Assembly (NCBI RefSeq): GCF_022682495.2 | Contig: NC_071398.1 | Location: 95,197,705 to 95,261,704, forward strand | DNA from: Desmodus rotundus | Taxonomy: Eukaryota; Chordata; Mammalia; Chiroptera; Phyllostomidae | Direction of reading: 5' to 3' | DNA length: 64,000 nucleotides | In this document: positions 12,851-30,949 of the stretch, in pieces | Layout of the letters: every line of letters begins with the position of its first letter | How positions within the stretch are numbered: the first letter of the stretch is position 1 | Made by a program: the position numbers and the translations under genes | The notes under the pieces: generated by a model | The model's input: only the letters and a program-made list of their open reading frames with translations | Told to the model about the DNA's origin: nothing | The model's database searches: none

Positions 12851-15839
12851 CTTGGCCTTGGGTGGTTTTTAATCCCCACACAGCCCAGACCCAGATACGT
12901 GGCAGCCTGGCCTTCCCCTGGTACAAGTTCACACCCCCTCACTTCTCGTTGCTGACTCTAGCCCTCGGAAGTCCTCTGGCGCCTGTGTTTTCTCTTCCCG
13001 GCAGAAGCCCCATCTCTGCAGCCACTGCTTACCCCCTCGCTGTGGACCCGAGACCCTTCCGGACTCCTGGGGTCTCTGAGTCATGCCGAGGACTCGCAGC
13101 ACACACCCCTACCACCCTCCCCCTGCACTGACAGAGGCCAGGATGGGGCGTCACACGCCGAACACATCTTGTCCGCTTTTCTCTCCAGGCAGCGCCCAGC
13201 GAATTCCCTCTGGAGTACGAGTTTGTTTTGAACAACAGGCTCCGTGTCTGCAGTGATATTTCTTTCTTCACTCTGGTAGCTTCTGTGTCCTCAATAATAA
13301 GTCTCTTTTTTAGACTCAGCCTTTCAGCCCACTGTTTTCTGGATAGCAATGCAAAAACGGTAAACCATGAAGAAAACGTGTGGTAGAGGGAGGGAGGGAG
13401 GAGAGAAGATTCTCATCCTTGGCTGGAACTTGGTCAAAGGCCCTGCCGGGGGCCGGTGCAAAGTGTGAGCCCTGCTCTGGCCTCGGCCTCTGGGGTGGCC
13501 TGCTGATCTGCCATCGGAAAGGACTATGGCCGCCATGTTTTGCCAAGAAGGGAAAAGGGTCTGTCCTCAGCTATCAGTACCCCCTTGCCTGATCCTCCCT
13601 CATGACTGGGAGCCCACACTTGAGGACCGCGTGGTGGGAGGCAGGCAGGAGGGCTGGCCCGATCGATGGCCAGTGAGCATGGGCTCCAACCCAGCACCCC
13701 AAGACCAGTCATCACACCCCTTGCCCAGCCCATGGGGCGCCTACTTGCGTGCCTCCTGACGTCACTTCCCAGCCAGCTACCTCTCTCTGCATGTGACCCC
13801 CTCAACCTCACCAGCAGGGCGCTAACCACAAACCCAGACCTCACGGCACAACATAGGACTGCAAGAAAGCCAAGACTTGTGGCAGAGCCCACCCCCCCTG
13901 GCTCAGCCAGGCCGCAGGAATTGCCACCTCCACACCGGCCCTCTGCTTGCTGGAACAAAGGGTTCTACTGGACCCATCTTCTCCTGGGGGCCTAGTGGTC
14001 AGAAGGTGGGCTCCCCGAGGGGCAAAGGTATAGATGTGCATGTCCGTAGGAGGGGTTGCCATGGAGAAATCCGAGACTCCTGGAGGAGCCTAGCTGGCAG
14101 ATCAGGGCTGAGCAAGGCACTGGCTGTCCCTTCCCCCTCCTGTGCCAGGGCCTGAACACCAACACCAGCCAGGGTGCCAGACCCTCAACGCCCTCCCTGC
14201 AGGCTCTTCTGCGGAGGAGGAGGAGTCAGGCAGTGGGCCTGGCGCCCAGGCGGGCCAGACTCTGCTGAGCCTCCTGTGGGCAAAGTCACAGTGCCCCCAA
14301 GTGGCCACTTTGGTAAGGCACCTTCTGAACACAGCACCACCTTCCAGGGACCAGCAAGTGGGGACTGTGCTGCGGAGACCCAAGTAGGAGAGAGGAGGAA
14401 AGGGCGTCCACAGCCCTCTTCCTCGCCAGAGCTGGCACATAAGGTGTCTGTCCCCTTGTTCATGGTAAAGGGCTGGGGAAAGGGAACTGGGGAAGAGCCA
14501 GGTGGGAACCGCCGGAGACAGGGTGTTCCCGTAGAACGGGGTAAAGAGCCGCTGCCTCAAGAGCATTCCTTGGTATCAGTACAGTTTTTAAGTTTAGGTT
14601 TGTGGAGCCAGTCCCTTCCTTAATGTCAGCGTGGCCCTGGCTGCTCCTCTTGGTGCTTGAAAGTCACCAGTGCTTAGAAGGCAGGGGACGTATTCTGAGG
14701 AAGTCCCACCTCATGGGAGACCTGCCTCATGAGGGGGACTCAGGAGAAGCGCCCACCACCACCCATGGAGATAAGGAGGGGAGCCTGGGAGCTTCGCCCT
14801 GCCCTGCATGGAGAAGGGGGATTGTTGCCTCTCTGGCGTGACTTCAGGGGCTCCCAGAAGATTTCTGTCTCCAGATACGTCCCCACCTAAGAGCCTCTGG
14901 CACCCAAATTCCACTGCTGGAGATTTCCCTAGGAGGGGCCCTGGTTGTCACAAATTGCTTTATCAGATCTGCCTTTGCATGTTTTTTTCCCTCTTCTCCA
15001 ACCAAATGTACCTCGATCCTTTCAACCCAGGTCCAATACCCTTTCTTGGGAGTCTTCCCAACACGCCCCCCACCCCAGGCCACCCAGGTCTCTCTGCACT
15101 GTATATGCACATTCTCTCCACTACGCTGCATACTGAATTAAAATACAAAAAATCGAACCCCTTAACCCTAGTGAGGAGACCAACATGAAAACTAACAACA
15201 GCAATATAATAATGTAATGTCTCTAAAAACTAACAGAATGGCTGTGAAGTCCTTGAGGGACAGGATCCATCCTGCCTTTGAAGGCAGGTGACCTGCAAAT
15301 GCACTGGGGCCCACCAGACCCCCAGCCCCCGTTGGGCAGGCTTGAGCATCCCAGAGCTCGGGAGAGGAGCCAGGGGGCTAGAGATGGAAAGAGTCCGCAT
15401 TTCTGCATGTCCACCTGAACCCAGCCAAGCCTGCAGTCTCCAGGTGTCTCACTCCTGCTTTTGCTGGCAAGAGACAGCAGTCTCCATTTCTCCCGGCTCC
15501 TGGTCCCACTACTTCCTGCCAGCAGGGGAAGCCAGTCGTCCTGCCTTGTCACCCTTGGTCCCTGCATGGTGGCGGAGAACTGGCTAGTTCCTGCTGCTCA
15601 CCACGCCCCGTGCTGACCACCAGAGAACTCCACATCTGCTTCCCTCTTCCTTTCCTCATCTTGTCCCTTCTCCCGCCGCTGATCTTACCCCCACTCCCGA
15701 AACGATTTCTTGGTTAGCGCCCCCTGGTGGAGCACCAAATCGATCCCCAGTTCCAGTCTGCTTACTCCACTCCCCTCTTCTAGCCTGGAGGAGTTTTAGG
15801 GATGGGGGGCCATGCTATGATGGGCCAGAAAGAACAAAG

Positions 15840-16020
15840 GACGTGGGTTCCAACCCCGTCTTTTTATTGTATATGAGCGTCATACGCTGGTCAAGGCAGG
15901 GACCTCCCTGGGCCTCTGTTTGCCCCTCAGTAGCGCCCTCCCAGCAGAGCCGCGGGGGCGTGAAGAGGGCTAACGCATGTGACTCCCGAAGGAACTGCAG
16001 ATGCTAATAGTGTTCCTGAC
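15840..16020 (-). repeat. MIR-like fragment
   Basis: GTGGGTTCCAACCCCGTC followed by CTGGGCCTCTGTTTGCCCCTC resembles an antisense MIR. It lies directly before the VES insertion. Confidence 0.5.
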
Positions 16021-16089
16021 CATCAGACACCCAAAATTTCTCCTCCGATTCTTACCCCTCTTTCCATCTCTCCCTTTCTTCTTCACTAT

Positions 16090-16315
16090 CTTTCTTTTTT
16101 TTTTTTTAAATCCTCATCCAAAGATATATCCATTAATTCCAGAAAGAGAGGAAGCTAGATAGAGACAGAGAGAGAAACATCAATCAGTTGCCTCCCAGAA
16201 GTGCCCCGACAGGGTCAATCCTGTCACCCAGGCACGTGCCCTGACCGGGAACCAAACCCACAACCTTTTGGTTTACGGGACGATGCCCAACCCACTGAGC
16301 CACACCAGCCAGGGC
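16090..16315 (-). mobile_element. VES-type tRNA-derived SINE, antisense, with target-site duplication
   Basis: Read on the minus strand it starts AGCCCTGGCTGGTGTGGCTC and runs through a tRNA-like promoter with a B-box-like GGTTTGGTTCC. It then goes through CTCTCTCTGTCTC to an A-rich tail, seen on the + strand as a T run at 16095-16107. The 10-bp TCTTCACTAT at 16080-16089 is repeated at 16316-16325, so the insertion is complete and fairly recent. VES SINEs are a bat family, and this is the main clue to the host. Confidence 0.9.
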
Positions 16316-17529
16316 TCTTCACTATTTTTCCCAACCACCTGTGGCATGCAGCCCTATAGGTGCTCAAGGAATAGTTTTCTTCAGTACAGACTCTTGAAAT
16401 CTCAGTAAGGACAAGGGTGCTGTCCCTTCAGCTGTCCCTGAACTTGGTATCCCGAGTTCATAGCCTGTTGCTGGCACAAAGGAGCCTCTCAGTAACCTCT
16501 GGTGAGGGAGCACCCCATGTGCTGTAGGAGTTCAGAGAAGAGCGGGCAGCGAGAGAGTTGAGAACAGCACTGGCCTCCAAGCTGAGCGGAGGAGCTGGTG
16601 TAAGAGACTGGTGCTTTCCTCTGGGGTGCATTTTCTGAGCTACTGTTGAGAAAGGGAACAGAGCCATTTCTGTGCTCCCACGTGCAGGAGCTGGAAGGAG
16701 AGATGAAGGGGCATTGACAGAGAGCAATGAGATGTTGAAGGCGCGAGAAATCCCTCGGAGCCCTCCACGTGCTGATACAGAAGTGAACTGCCTTCGCCTC
16801 AGATACACATTTTCTTCCTCGGCGGAACTGCATTTCACCTGCCGGCAAAAAGCACCAATCGCTTGTAGCGTGGGAAGAAAGCTCCCGAAAATCAAAGGAA
16901 AGCAGCAGGCAGAAACCTATAAAGCAAGTCCCACTTCCCCACTTCCCAGACAGAAGGCCTGGGAAGCGGGTACTTGAAATTCTGCTCCACAGTTTTCTGG
17001 AAGAAGATGATTCCATTGTAAATTATTGAGCATTTCATTTAAGCTTCATAAATAAGAAACTGGGATGAAAACAGTGCATGTTAGATCTGCTTGGCACCAT
17101 ATAATTTCTGTCTTACTCCCTCGATCCGTCACCCTTCATCTGTGTCGCAGAATTTCTACTTCATTATAGGCAATTGAAGGTCTCAATCAGCTGCCTGGGT
17201 AAAGTAGTTTATGTCCCGAAGGTAATCTGATTTCTCCAACCAAGGATGTGCCTGGGGCTCCTGGCGGAGATGAATGTGTGCTTTGAACAGATCTGGGCAC
17301 CACGCTCACGCCATCAATCTAGCGACAGGTGTCGGCCCTGCCAGGGGCCAGCTGCTCGCTGACACCTGGCCTCCCCAAATCACTGGTTTCATCAGAACCA
17401 CCAGGCTAAGCCTCAGAAAACCAACAACAGGTGTGCCAAGGACCAACCTGTACCTGCCTGGGGAACACATGGGGGAAAAAGGACTCAACGTCTTGGAATA
17501 GTTCGCTGAGCAAGGTAACAAGAATAGTG

Positions 17530-17720
17530 GCTACTGTCACGATGAGCCAGGCACTGAACTTGACACATGGTTCATTTCGTCCTCACAAGGACCCTCTGAG
17601 ATAGAGACTATTACTCATCCCCTCCTACAGACGGTAGGGGGTCACAGTGACACAGGCGGAAAGTGGCAGAGCCTGGATACTAATGGAAATTTGACAGACC
17701 TCAAACTCTGTCCGACTTCA
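17530..17720 (+). repeat. MIR SINE
   Basis: GAGCCAGGCACTGAACTTGAC, then TCCTCACAAGGACCCTCTGAG, then GTGGCAGAGCCTGGATACT. This is the normal order of MIR blocks. Confidence 0.75.
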
Positions 17721-18390
17721 AAGTTCACCTCCACTAATGCTGGCCCTGCGGAGGAAGAGCTGAGGGCTAGGAAGTGGGTGGGGCTGGTTTGAGAGAGGGA
17801 AAAGGCTGATCCTGATGCTTTCCTGCCAGGAAGCCTGGTCCGGAAGGCCTGGGAGGGCCTGCCGCGCTCGAGCGTGGGGGATTTGCTGCAGAGCCTGCGC
17901 TGAGTCCACATGGGGGGGGCAGGGGACAGGCTGGTGCACAGCCTCCACTGCCCCGGTGCTCATTCAACCAAGCCATTTGATCAGGAAGCCTTGCCCTGTC
18001 CGTGCTTTTCCTCTCAGAATCATTCCCGACACCCCAGCGATGCTGAGGGGGTCACAGCTGCTCCGGGGAGGGGTGAGCCCTAACTCCAGAGTGACCAGTG
18101 TCTTTAGGAGAAGCAAAGAGCAGAGACACACAGGGAGAAGGCCACGTGCTGTGGAGCCCTCCTACATTTAGAGGGCGGACCCTTTCGGGAGTGACTGGGC
18201 TATGAGGGTGGGGCCCTCGTGACTGCCCTGTGCTCAGAGAGAGACCACGCACTATCACTCCCTTGAAGAGACACGGGCATCCCCGTGAGGCCCCAGTCAC
18301 TGTCTGCCAAAGGTGCAGCTTGGTCCTCATGTACAACACCCAGGAGGTACTTTGGAGGCCTGTGTCCACACAGTCCCGGTAGGTTACACG

Positions 18391-18418
18391 CCCCCCCGCC
18401 CCCCCCCCCCCCCCCCCC
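18391..18418. repeat. Poly(C) run (C7-G-C20)
   Basis: Seven C, one G, then twenty C. The opposite strand is a long G run able to form G-quadruplexes. It lies 355 bases before the exon at 18773. Run length may be inaccurate in an assembly. Confidence 0.9.
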
Positions 18419-18747
18419 GATTCACAGTGCGAGCCAGGGGTCCCTTCACCGGCTGTAGCCACCTGAGACTCTAAGTACCACAGGAACACCGTCCACAGGA
18501 GGGCACACTTCTGAAGGTCACAGACAAGGGGAGCCCCCCGCCTCCCCAAGGAGACCAACAGCAAGAAGGAAGCTCTGCACTGACCAGTTCGTCCTGTTGA
18601 CTGGGTGTGGGTTGCCTAAGTGGTGAATTTGGGATTTCCTAATAGTCGGGGGGGATTCGGGAAGGACTAAACGTAAGAGCTGAACAGGAGTCTGAGATCA
18701 TTCGCTTCCTTTCTCTTGGCCTTCCCACCTTGACACACTCAGAATAA

Positions 18748-25104
<6,357 letters not shown>

Positions 25105-25224
25105 CCATGGACAACCCTGAGGATCTGGTGGCTACCAACGTCACTCCGACGGAAGCCCTGCTGCGGTGGAAGGCCCCAGGGGGCGACGTGGAGAGCTACG
25201 TCATTGTTCTCACACGCTTCTCAG
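25105..25224 (+). CDS. TNR: Tenascin-R exon: first half of FNIII repeat 8
   Basis: A 120-base exon, phase 1-1, about residues 952-992: (A)[17 protein letters not shown] to VIVLTRFS. It has the strand-B Trp (LLRWKAPGG) and the strand-C Tyr (VESYVIVL). TNVT is an N-glycosylation sequon. Donor TCAG/GTGGGT. The exon at 28580 completes the repeat. Confidence 0.96.
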
Positions 25225-25528
25225 GTGGGTTTCTGCAGGCCTGTCGTTCAGACAGGTAGGCGTGGTGGGGACGGGAGTGAATATAGCATGAAGGCAAAAA
25301 ACCCCAAAACGTTTGGTCAACCCAAGGGACAAATTAGAGATTTTCCTGTCCTCCAGATGTCCCCAGACTCTATCAGCTATGGGGATTGAGAAAGCTGGGA
25401 CAAAAGGTGCAAGGACGGCACATAGCCAAGGGCACGTACAAAATCAGAGGAAGCGCACTAGGAAGATAAACTCAGAATTGAATTGAGACTTGCTCCAAAA
25501 TGCTATAAGCAAGAAAGTCGACTCTTCA

Positions 25529-25735
25529 CCCTAGCTGGCGTGGCTCAGTTGGTTGGAGCATCGTCCCGTACACCAAAAGGTTGTGGGTTCAATCCCCAGT
25601 CAGGGCACACACCTGGGTTGTGGGTTTGACCCCTGGTCTGGGCATGTATGGAAGGTAATCGATCAATCTCTCTCTCTCTCACTCTCAAATCAATAAAAGC
25701 ATATCCTTGGGTGAGGATTTTAAAAAAAAAAGAAA
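25529..25735 (+). mobile_element. VES-type tRNA-derived SINE, sense
   Basis: It starts CCCTAGCTGGCGTGGCTCAG and has a tRNA-like B box (GGTTCAATCC). It continues through TCAGGGCACACACCTGGG and a CT repeat, then CAAATCAATAAAAGCATATC, and ends in GTGAGGATTTT plus an A-rich tail. This is the same family as the element at 16090, in the opposite orientation. I found no clear target-site duplication. Confidence 0.9.
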
Positions 25736-26169
25736 AAAGAAAGCAGGCTTTTCTACACATTTACAGAACAAGAAAAACACTAAAATTATGGGACCCTGTT
25801 TGGAGCAGATAATATACAAGAGGTGACAAAGGACCAAGAACTAATAAGCTCTTCTGTTGCTTTAGTCTTCCCTACCCATATCCAGCCCCAAAGGTTGAGC
25901 CTACATGAACCCTTAGTCTCAAAGTCTTCTTCACCACGCTTGTTCACCATACACTATTGAAACTGAATAGTGAGGTCCAAAGGAAAACAGTGTTGAAGAG
26001 TCCAAGTCTCTAGGCCTATAGAAATTATTTCCCTGCCTAAATTATGTACGTGATCACAGAACTGTTGTGGGTTATCTTCAGGAACCCAGAGAACAAAGTT
26101 ATCGGCAGACAGAAGGCAAGGCAGATGTCTTAATTTTCATAATTAAGAGAAAGCCCCCCCCCAAAGAAA

Positions 26170-26402
26170 AACACAGACACAGACAATGGTATGATGATTG
26201 CCAGGGCGAAAGGCGGTGGGGGGACCTAGAAGACAGAAAGGGGGATAAATGGTAATGGAAGGAGACTTGACTTTGGGTGGTCTGCATGATGCAATATATG
26301 GATGATGTGTTATAGAATTGCACACCTGAAACCTATGTAATTTTATAAACCAATGTCACCCCAATACATTCAATAAAAATAAATAAAATAAATTTTAAAA
26401 AA
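26170..26402 (+). mobile_element. LINE-1 3' end, truncated
   Basis: GATTGCCAGGGCGAAAGG, then GGAAGGAGACTTGACTTTGG, then GTTATAGAATTGCACACCTG, then CCAATGTCACCCCAATACATTC and an A-rich tail. This order matches the LINE-1 3' UTR of bats and related mammals as I know it. It is severely 5'-truncated, with no coding part. Confidence 0.75.
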
Positions 26403-26555
26403 ATCAAGCCAATTCTGTGAGCTGCAAAGAGATAGACTGATTGTCAAAACCTGGGAAAGAAAAAACCAAAACAGACTATTAAACAAATGGGAAAAGGAAC
26501 TGTGATGACTCCACACCAGCACAGGCTCCCTAAGAGTAAGTCCCCCCAAACGACT

Positions 26556-26735
26556 GCATTTTGCCGAGTATAATGCACACTTTTTGCCCAGATTGTAAGC
26601 ATGCACTTTCTACATTACATGGGTGTAACGATTACCTACCGTGGGCATAATGACAGGTATAATAATCCCGTGTGTGACATGCACAGAACGTGGGTGTGCA
26701 CTATACATCAGAGTGCACGATACTCAGCAAAATAC
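26556..26735. mobile_element. Miniature inverted-repeat transposon, about 180 bp
   Basis: The left end 26556-26580 (GCATTTTGCCGAGTATAATGC...) pairs with the right end 26712-26735, whose reverse complement is GTATTTTGCTGAGTATCGTGC.... About 20 of 24 positions match. An inner GTGTGCACTATAC (26691-26703) also resembles the left arm. There is no coding capacity. It looks like a non-autonomous DNA transposon; I cannot assign a superfamily and see no clear target-site duplication. Confidence 0.7.
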
Positions 26736-26959
26736 AGGGACTTTACATCCTTGGTTTTTTTTGGCAAATCTTCTAACACGTTCAGCAAGGCATTAGAAAA
26801 ATCCACTCACCACCTAGATGCAAAACTACACGGTGGGTCATATTTGGAGCCACGTAGGACTGTAGCTGATCGGATGCCCCTCCTCAGAGCACGAGTACCA
26901 TTCCTGTGGCTGCATCCGAACCCCTCTGTACACATGCACAGTCCACGCCACTCCTCCCA

Positions 26960-27140
26960 TGCCTCCTTGCCTATCACGATCCTGCACTTCTCACCCCTCG
27001 CCATCCCTTCTCAAGCCACCACGCATTTGCACGGGCTGCTTTCCCCACCAGGAAATTCTCTCCCCACCTGTCTGCCTCATAAACCCATCCTTCAAGTCTC
27101 AGCTTCAACACCACCTCCTCTGCCAGAGCTTCCACTCTTC
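26960..27140 (+). repeat. L2-like LINE fragment
   Basis: CATTTGCACGGGCTGCTTTCC, then AACCCATCCTTCAAGTCTCAG, then CACCTCCTCTGCCAGAGCTTCC. This is the L2 block order, on the + strand. Confidence 0.75.
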
Positions 27141-28579
27141 CCCGGAGGCAGCCAGATGCACCTGCTCACAGGTGCACAAGCGCACAGCTCCACCACCGCA
27201 GTTCTCTCATTCACTCAACAACTCCTCCTGACGCCGTTCCATGTGCCACATACCCCACTAGGCTAACAGGATTCAGAGACAAAACACACCGAGTTGCAGA
27301 GCTCACACCTAGTGATGACGCAGACAAGGGTTCTCCCTCAGCGTGGGCAGTGTCACGACGCAGGCCAACGTGGAACACCTTGGGCCACATCCATGGGCCA
27401 CTGTGACCAGAACCGCAGTGGATCTTAGAGAAACAGAGAGAACAGGAGAAAAAAGGAGGATCCCAAGGGAAAGAGCAGCCCGTGTGCATTTGCAGAGATG
27501 TGAGGGAGCAGGAGGAGATGGAGCTGCCATAGTTGGTGTGGCTGCAGCATTGACCAGGGGAGGGATGTTGCGTTATGTGGGCTCTTCCAAAGGGTTGGTT
27601 TAGATTTGAACTTATTTGCATGCTGTTCTCTGCCTCATGGGAAACAGAACACCTCGGGTCTTACCTACCTGGTCTGAAGAAGTACTTTGTTAAATGCTGA
27701 ACAACTCGGGAGAATTCTGAATGCACAGGGCAGGGCTTGGCCCTGGTCTAATGAACAGTTTTATCAACAGCTTTAATGGGTGCAGAGAAGACATGTTTAC
27801 CAAATTCGCATATAAAACAAAACTGGTCAGTAGAACCCAAACTCAAGTGTATTTTCACTAACTGAAACAGTGGTCCAAATCTCAAACATCAAGGCCAAAA
27901 CCGATAGGAGTAAATGCACAAAACCCACTACACAAGGTTGGGTTGGAGGTAGTTATAAACAAGGTCTTTGATTAGTAATAATCTTTGCTTGTGACAACAT
28001 CACATGACTGTCTCAGAACCGAGTGGATTAACATAACTGGCACGATTAAAAGTGAAGGTTGATCCTGTGTCATTGGTCAGTACCTCTCAACCATTGTTCT
28101 CCATTCTCTTCGGAGTTTGGCATTTCAGCAGGGACACTGATAAACTGTTACCTGTCTGGGGAAAGGAGGCCAGGACTGTGACCATATTAGAACTTTCTCA
28201 TAGACATCATGAGGGCTGGGGACTCAATTTTCTCAGTCCACAGAAAAGAGGACTTGATTGGGGGAGAGGGGGAAAGGCTCATGTGGACGAAGGATTTGGC
28301 TTGTTCTTTGTAACTCCAGACACCTGAGTAGAAGTTACAGAAAACACAAATCAGCTTCCAAAGAAGGAATATTTTTCTTAATGAAGATGCAAAACAACAT
28401 CTGCATCTTCAAGATGCATAAGCAAGAGGGGATCCTTGTAGGGAAGAAAAGGCTAAACTAAATAACCTGTACATGATTTCCCCCCCTCAAAACTTTCCCA
28501 TATTGACTCCTTGTGAAATGCCTTGGGATTTGGGAAGTCTTTCTTTATTCAATCTTCATTTGTGCTCATCTGATCTCAG

Positions 28580-28723
28580 TCGCCGGAGAGACCATCCTGG
28601 TGGACGGGGTCAGTGAGGAATTCCAGCTGACGGACCTGCACCCCAGCACCCACTACACTGTCAGCATGTACGCCACCAGCGGGCCTCTCACCAGCGGCAC
28701 CGTCAGCACCAACTTCTCCACGC
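28580..28723 (+). CDS. TNR: Tenascin-R exon: second half of FNIII repeat 8
   Basis: A 144-base exon, phase 1-1, about residues 992-1040: (V)[16 protein letters not shown] to STNFST(L). It has the strand-F motif [13 protein letters not shown] and an N-glycosylation sequon (TNFS). Acceptor TGATCTCAG, donor ACGC/GTGAGT. Confidence 0.96.
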
Positions 28724-29423
28724 GTGAGTACACACATGGTCGGCCCCACCCCCGGCATCCCTGGAGGCTTGTGCAGACCCTGACAATGCTTGTTTCCCAT
28801 GCGGTGGACTGGATTACAGCCTCCGGGTTTGGGACAAGGCAGCCAGGAGCTGTTCTACTTTAGTTGACCGCAGACCAAACGCCTGTGGAAGTCAGCAGCA
28901 TCCCCGGCCTGCAGACACACGTCTGTTTTCTGCTCTTGTCCTGGGTCCGGGGAAAGCAGCAGAGCGAGGCCAAGCGAGGCCAGCCCTGAAATGCCTCTCT
29001 GGCCCAGAGAGTCTGATGGACATTAAAGGGCTTGATACGGGGAAGAGTCAGCTGCTGGATACGGCCACAGCCAGGAGAGCAGTAGACAAAGGTGCAGCTG
29101 TGAGACTTACAAGTTCGAGAGCGAACTCACAGACATGCAGGTGTAGCAAGGTGGTGAATCCAGACAGAGTCAGATTGGAAGATGTCACCCCTAGGCCCAG
29201 CAGCCCAGGTGAGGGGAGTGGGGAATCGCTGATCGGATGCTTAATGACCCCAAAGGATTATCTTGTGACTGGGAGTGCCCTCTGCATCTGTCCAAGCTAG
29301 GACTGGGGCCGGCAGGTGAGCAGCCCCGAGGCCACATAGGTGGGCCAAGAGATTCACAGGCCGGGAATCAAACAGGGAGGAGCTGGAGGGGCAGGCGCTC
29401 CCGGCATTTCCTCCTCTTTGCAG
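28724..29423. other. TNR: TNR intron between FN8 and FN9
   Basis: A 700-base intron with no recognisable repeat or exon. The acceptor CTCCTCTTTGCAG is strong. Confidence 0.75.
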
Positions 29424-29554
29424 TCCTGGACCCTCCTGCAAACCTGACAGCCAGTGAAGTCACCAGACAAAGCGCCCTGATCTCCTGGCAGCCTCCCAGG
29501 GCGGAGATTGAGAACTACGTCTTGACCTACAGATCCACTGACGGAAGCCGCAAG
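29424..29554 (+). CDS. TNR: Tenascin-R exon: first half of FNIII repeat 9
   Basis: A 131-base exon entering in phase 1 and leaving in phase 0, about residues 1040-1083: (L)[15 protein letters not shown] to TDGSRK. It has the strand-B Trp (ALISWQPPR) and the strand-C Tyr (IENYVLTY). ANLT is an N-glycosylation sequon. Donor CAAG/GTGAGT. It is the only FNIII repeat here split at phase 0. Confidence 0.97.
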
Positions 29555-30397
29555 GTGAGTCTTCTGTGGAGGGGAAAGACATTTCTATCAAGCAATCCAC
29601 AGGGAGCCAACTAGGTTTTCCTCTACAAATACACAGCATGCTGTTGAGGCACGAGCCCCAGTCTGCAAATCAGAGACTCGGGTGCCAGCCCTGGCTCTGT
29701 ACAGAGGCAAACGCCAACCCTCTCCGGGCCTTCGCTTCTTCTTGAGACAGTGGGTTACTACTGCCCCTGCATCCTTACTCAGTGGTGTGTGCTTCCAACG
29801 TGATGGAAACTGCCAAGCTTCTGTAACTACATGGCACTAGAAGGGTTTTTACTGGCAGGGCCAAGCAAGTGTGAGCTGAATGCCAAATTCAGCAGCCTTT
29901 TATGCCCCTTGATAAGCATTAGAAAGGCTACATGTCCACAGCCTACTGCAAAGAGACAACACATCTCTGTTTCATAGCATCAGTTGAAACAGCCCATCCA
30001 GAGCATGGGATGTCAAACTTCGGTTAGCAGTGGAAGGCTGTTTTTAAGTGAAATCATACTGAGAAGCTGAATGTGCAGCACAGGTCGAGACTGGAGGGGA
30101 GCGAGTCTGCTGCCTGTGCAGTGGGGAGGCCGAGGGCTCTAGGGAGACCCAGTGCCATCCAAAAAAACACTGGATCCGATAACCCAGGTGCCCACCTTCG
30201 TCCCAGCGTGCCCCTGGCCGATAGCAGCTGTCCTGTCTGCCTATTGGCTCAGTTTTCTCCCCATTGTGGATGGAAGGGATGAGAGTGGCCACTGCAATAC
30301 TGACCTCGCCGGCTGTGGGATGGGACTCCCCCTCCCTGTGCCCCACGTTGGGGGCTGGTCCCACCCTCCCATCTCCGCCCACCCCCTCACTCCGCAG
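29555..30397. other. TNR: TNR intron splitting FNIII repeat 9
   Basis: An 843-base phase-0 intron. A MIR-like stretch lies at about 29645-29820 (CAAATCAGAGACTCGGGTGCC, then TGGCTCTGTACAGAGGC). Nothing else is recognised. Acceptor CACTCCGCAG. Confidence 0.7.
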
Positions 30398-30530
30398 GAG
30401 CTGATTGTGGACGCGGAGGACACGTGGATCCGACTGGAGGGCCTATCTGAGAGCACTGACTACACAGTCCTCCTGCAGGCGGCCCAGGATGCCCAGAGGA
30501 GCAGCGTCACCTCCACCGCCTTCACCACAG
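30398..30530 (+). CDS. TNR: Tenascin-R exon: second half of FNIII repeat 9
   Basis: A 133-base exon, phase 0 in and phase 1 out, about residues 1084-1128: [16 protein letters not shown] to [25 protein letters not shown] carries the strand-F Tyr motif. It ends the FNIII rod; the split Gly codon joins to the fibrinogen-like exon at 39051. Donor ACAG/GTGAGA. Confidence 0.97.
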
Positions 30531-30949
30531 GTGAGAGTCTCACCACCTCCTCCCACCCCGAGAGACATTCGTCTCCTCGGCAGCCTCTGCTGAGATGGGG
30601 CCAGGGAGGCAGCCATGAAAAAACTCAATTGCCTCTTTTCTGCAAAGGGAAATAATTATTTCCTGCACTCCTGCCTCGGCCCCTCCTGATCCCTGCTTAC
30701 TACCCACGCAAGCAGAGGGGCCCCCTGCACCAACCCCAGGCCCACCTGGCCCAGCTAAACGCACCAGGTGGAGACCTCAGGTTCCCGTTCAAGTTTTTGG
30801 CAGGAGTTTTTCCAGCAGACTTCATCCTTCCCCCTCCCTTCTGCTGCCTGTGATCAGAGATTCACTTCCTAAAAGAGCGGCAGTGAACCCTCCCCGTTAA
30901 CCCTGTGGCTTTCCTCCATTCACAAAGCACTCTGCATTCCCCTGGTCTC

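Larger units (their letters stand above)
25225..28579. other. TNR: TNR intron splitting FNIII repeat 8
   Basis: A 3.4-kb intron rich in transposons: a sense VES SINE (25529-25735), a LINE-1 3' end (about 26170-26402), an inverted-repeat element (26556-26735), an L2-like stretch (about 26960-27140), and a possible fragment of the unassigned family (about 27205-27350). The last kilobase is unique. The acceptor is CTCATCTGATCTCAG. Confidence 0.8.

Noticed and set aside
16489..17016. 175-codon minus-strand open frame in an intron
   Set aside because: No recognisable domain, no splice or promoter context, and an overlapping frame of similar size on the same strand. Considered noise.
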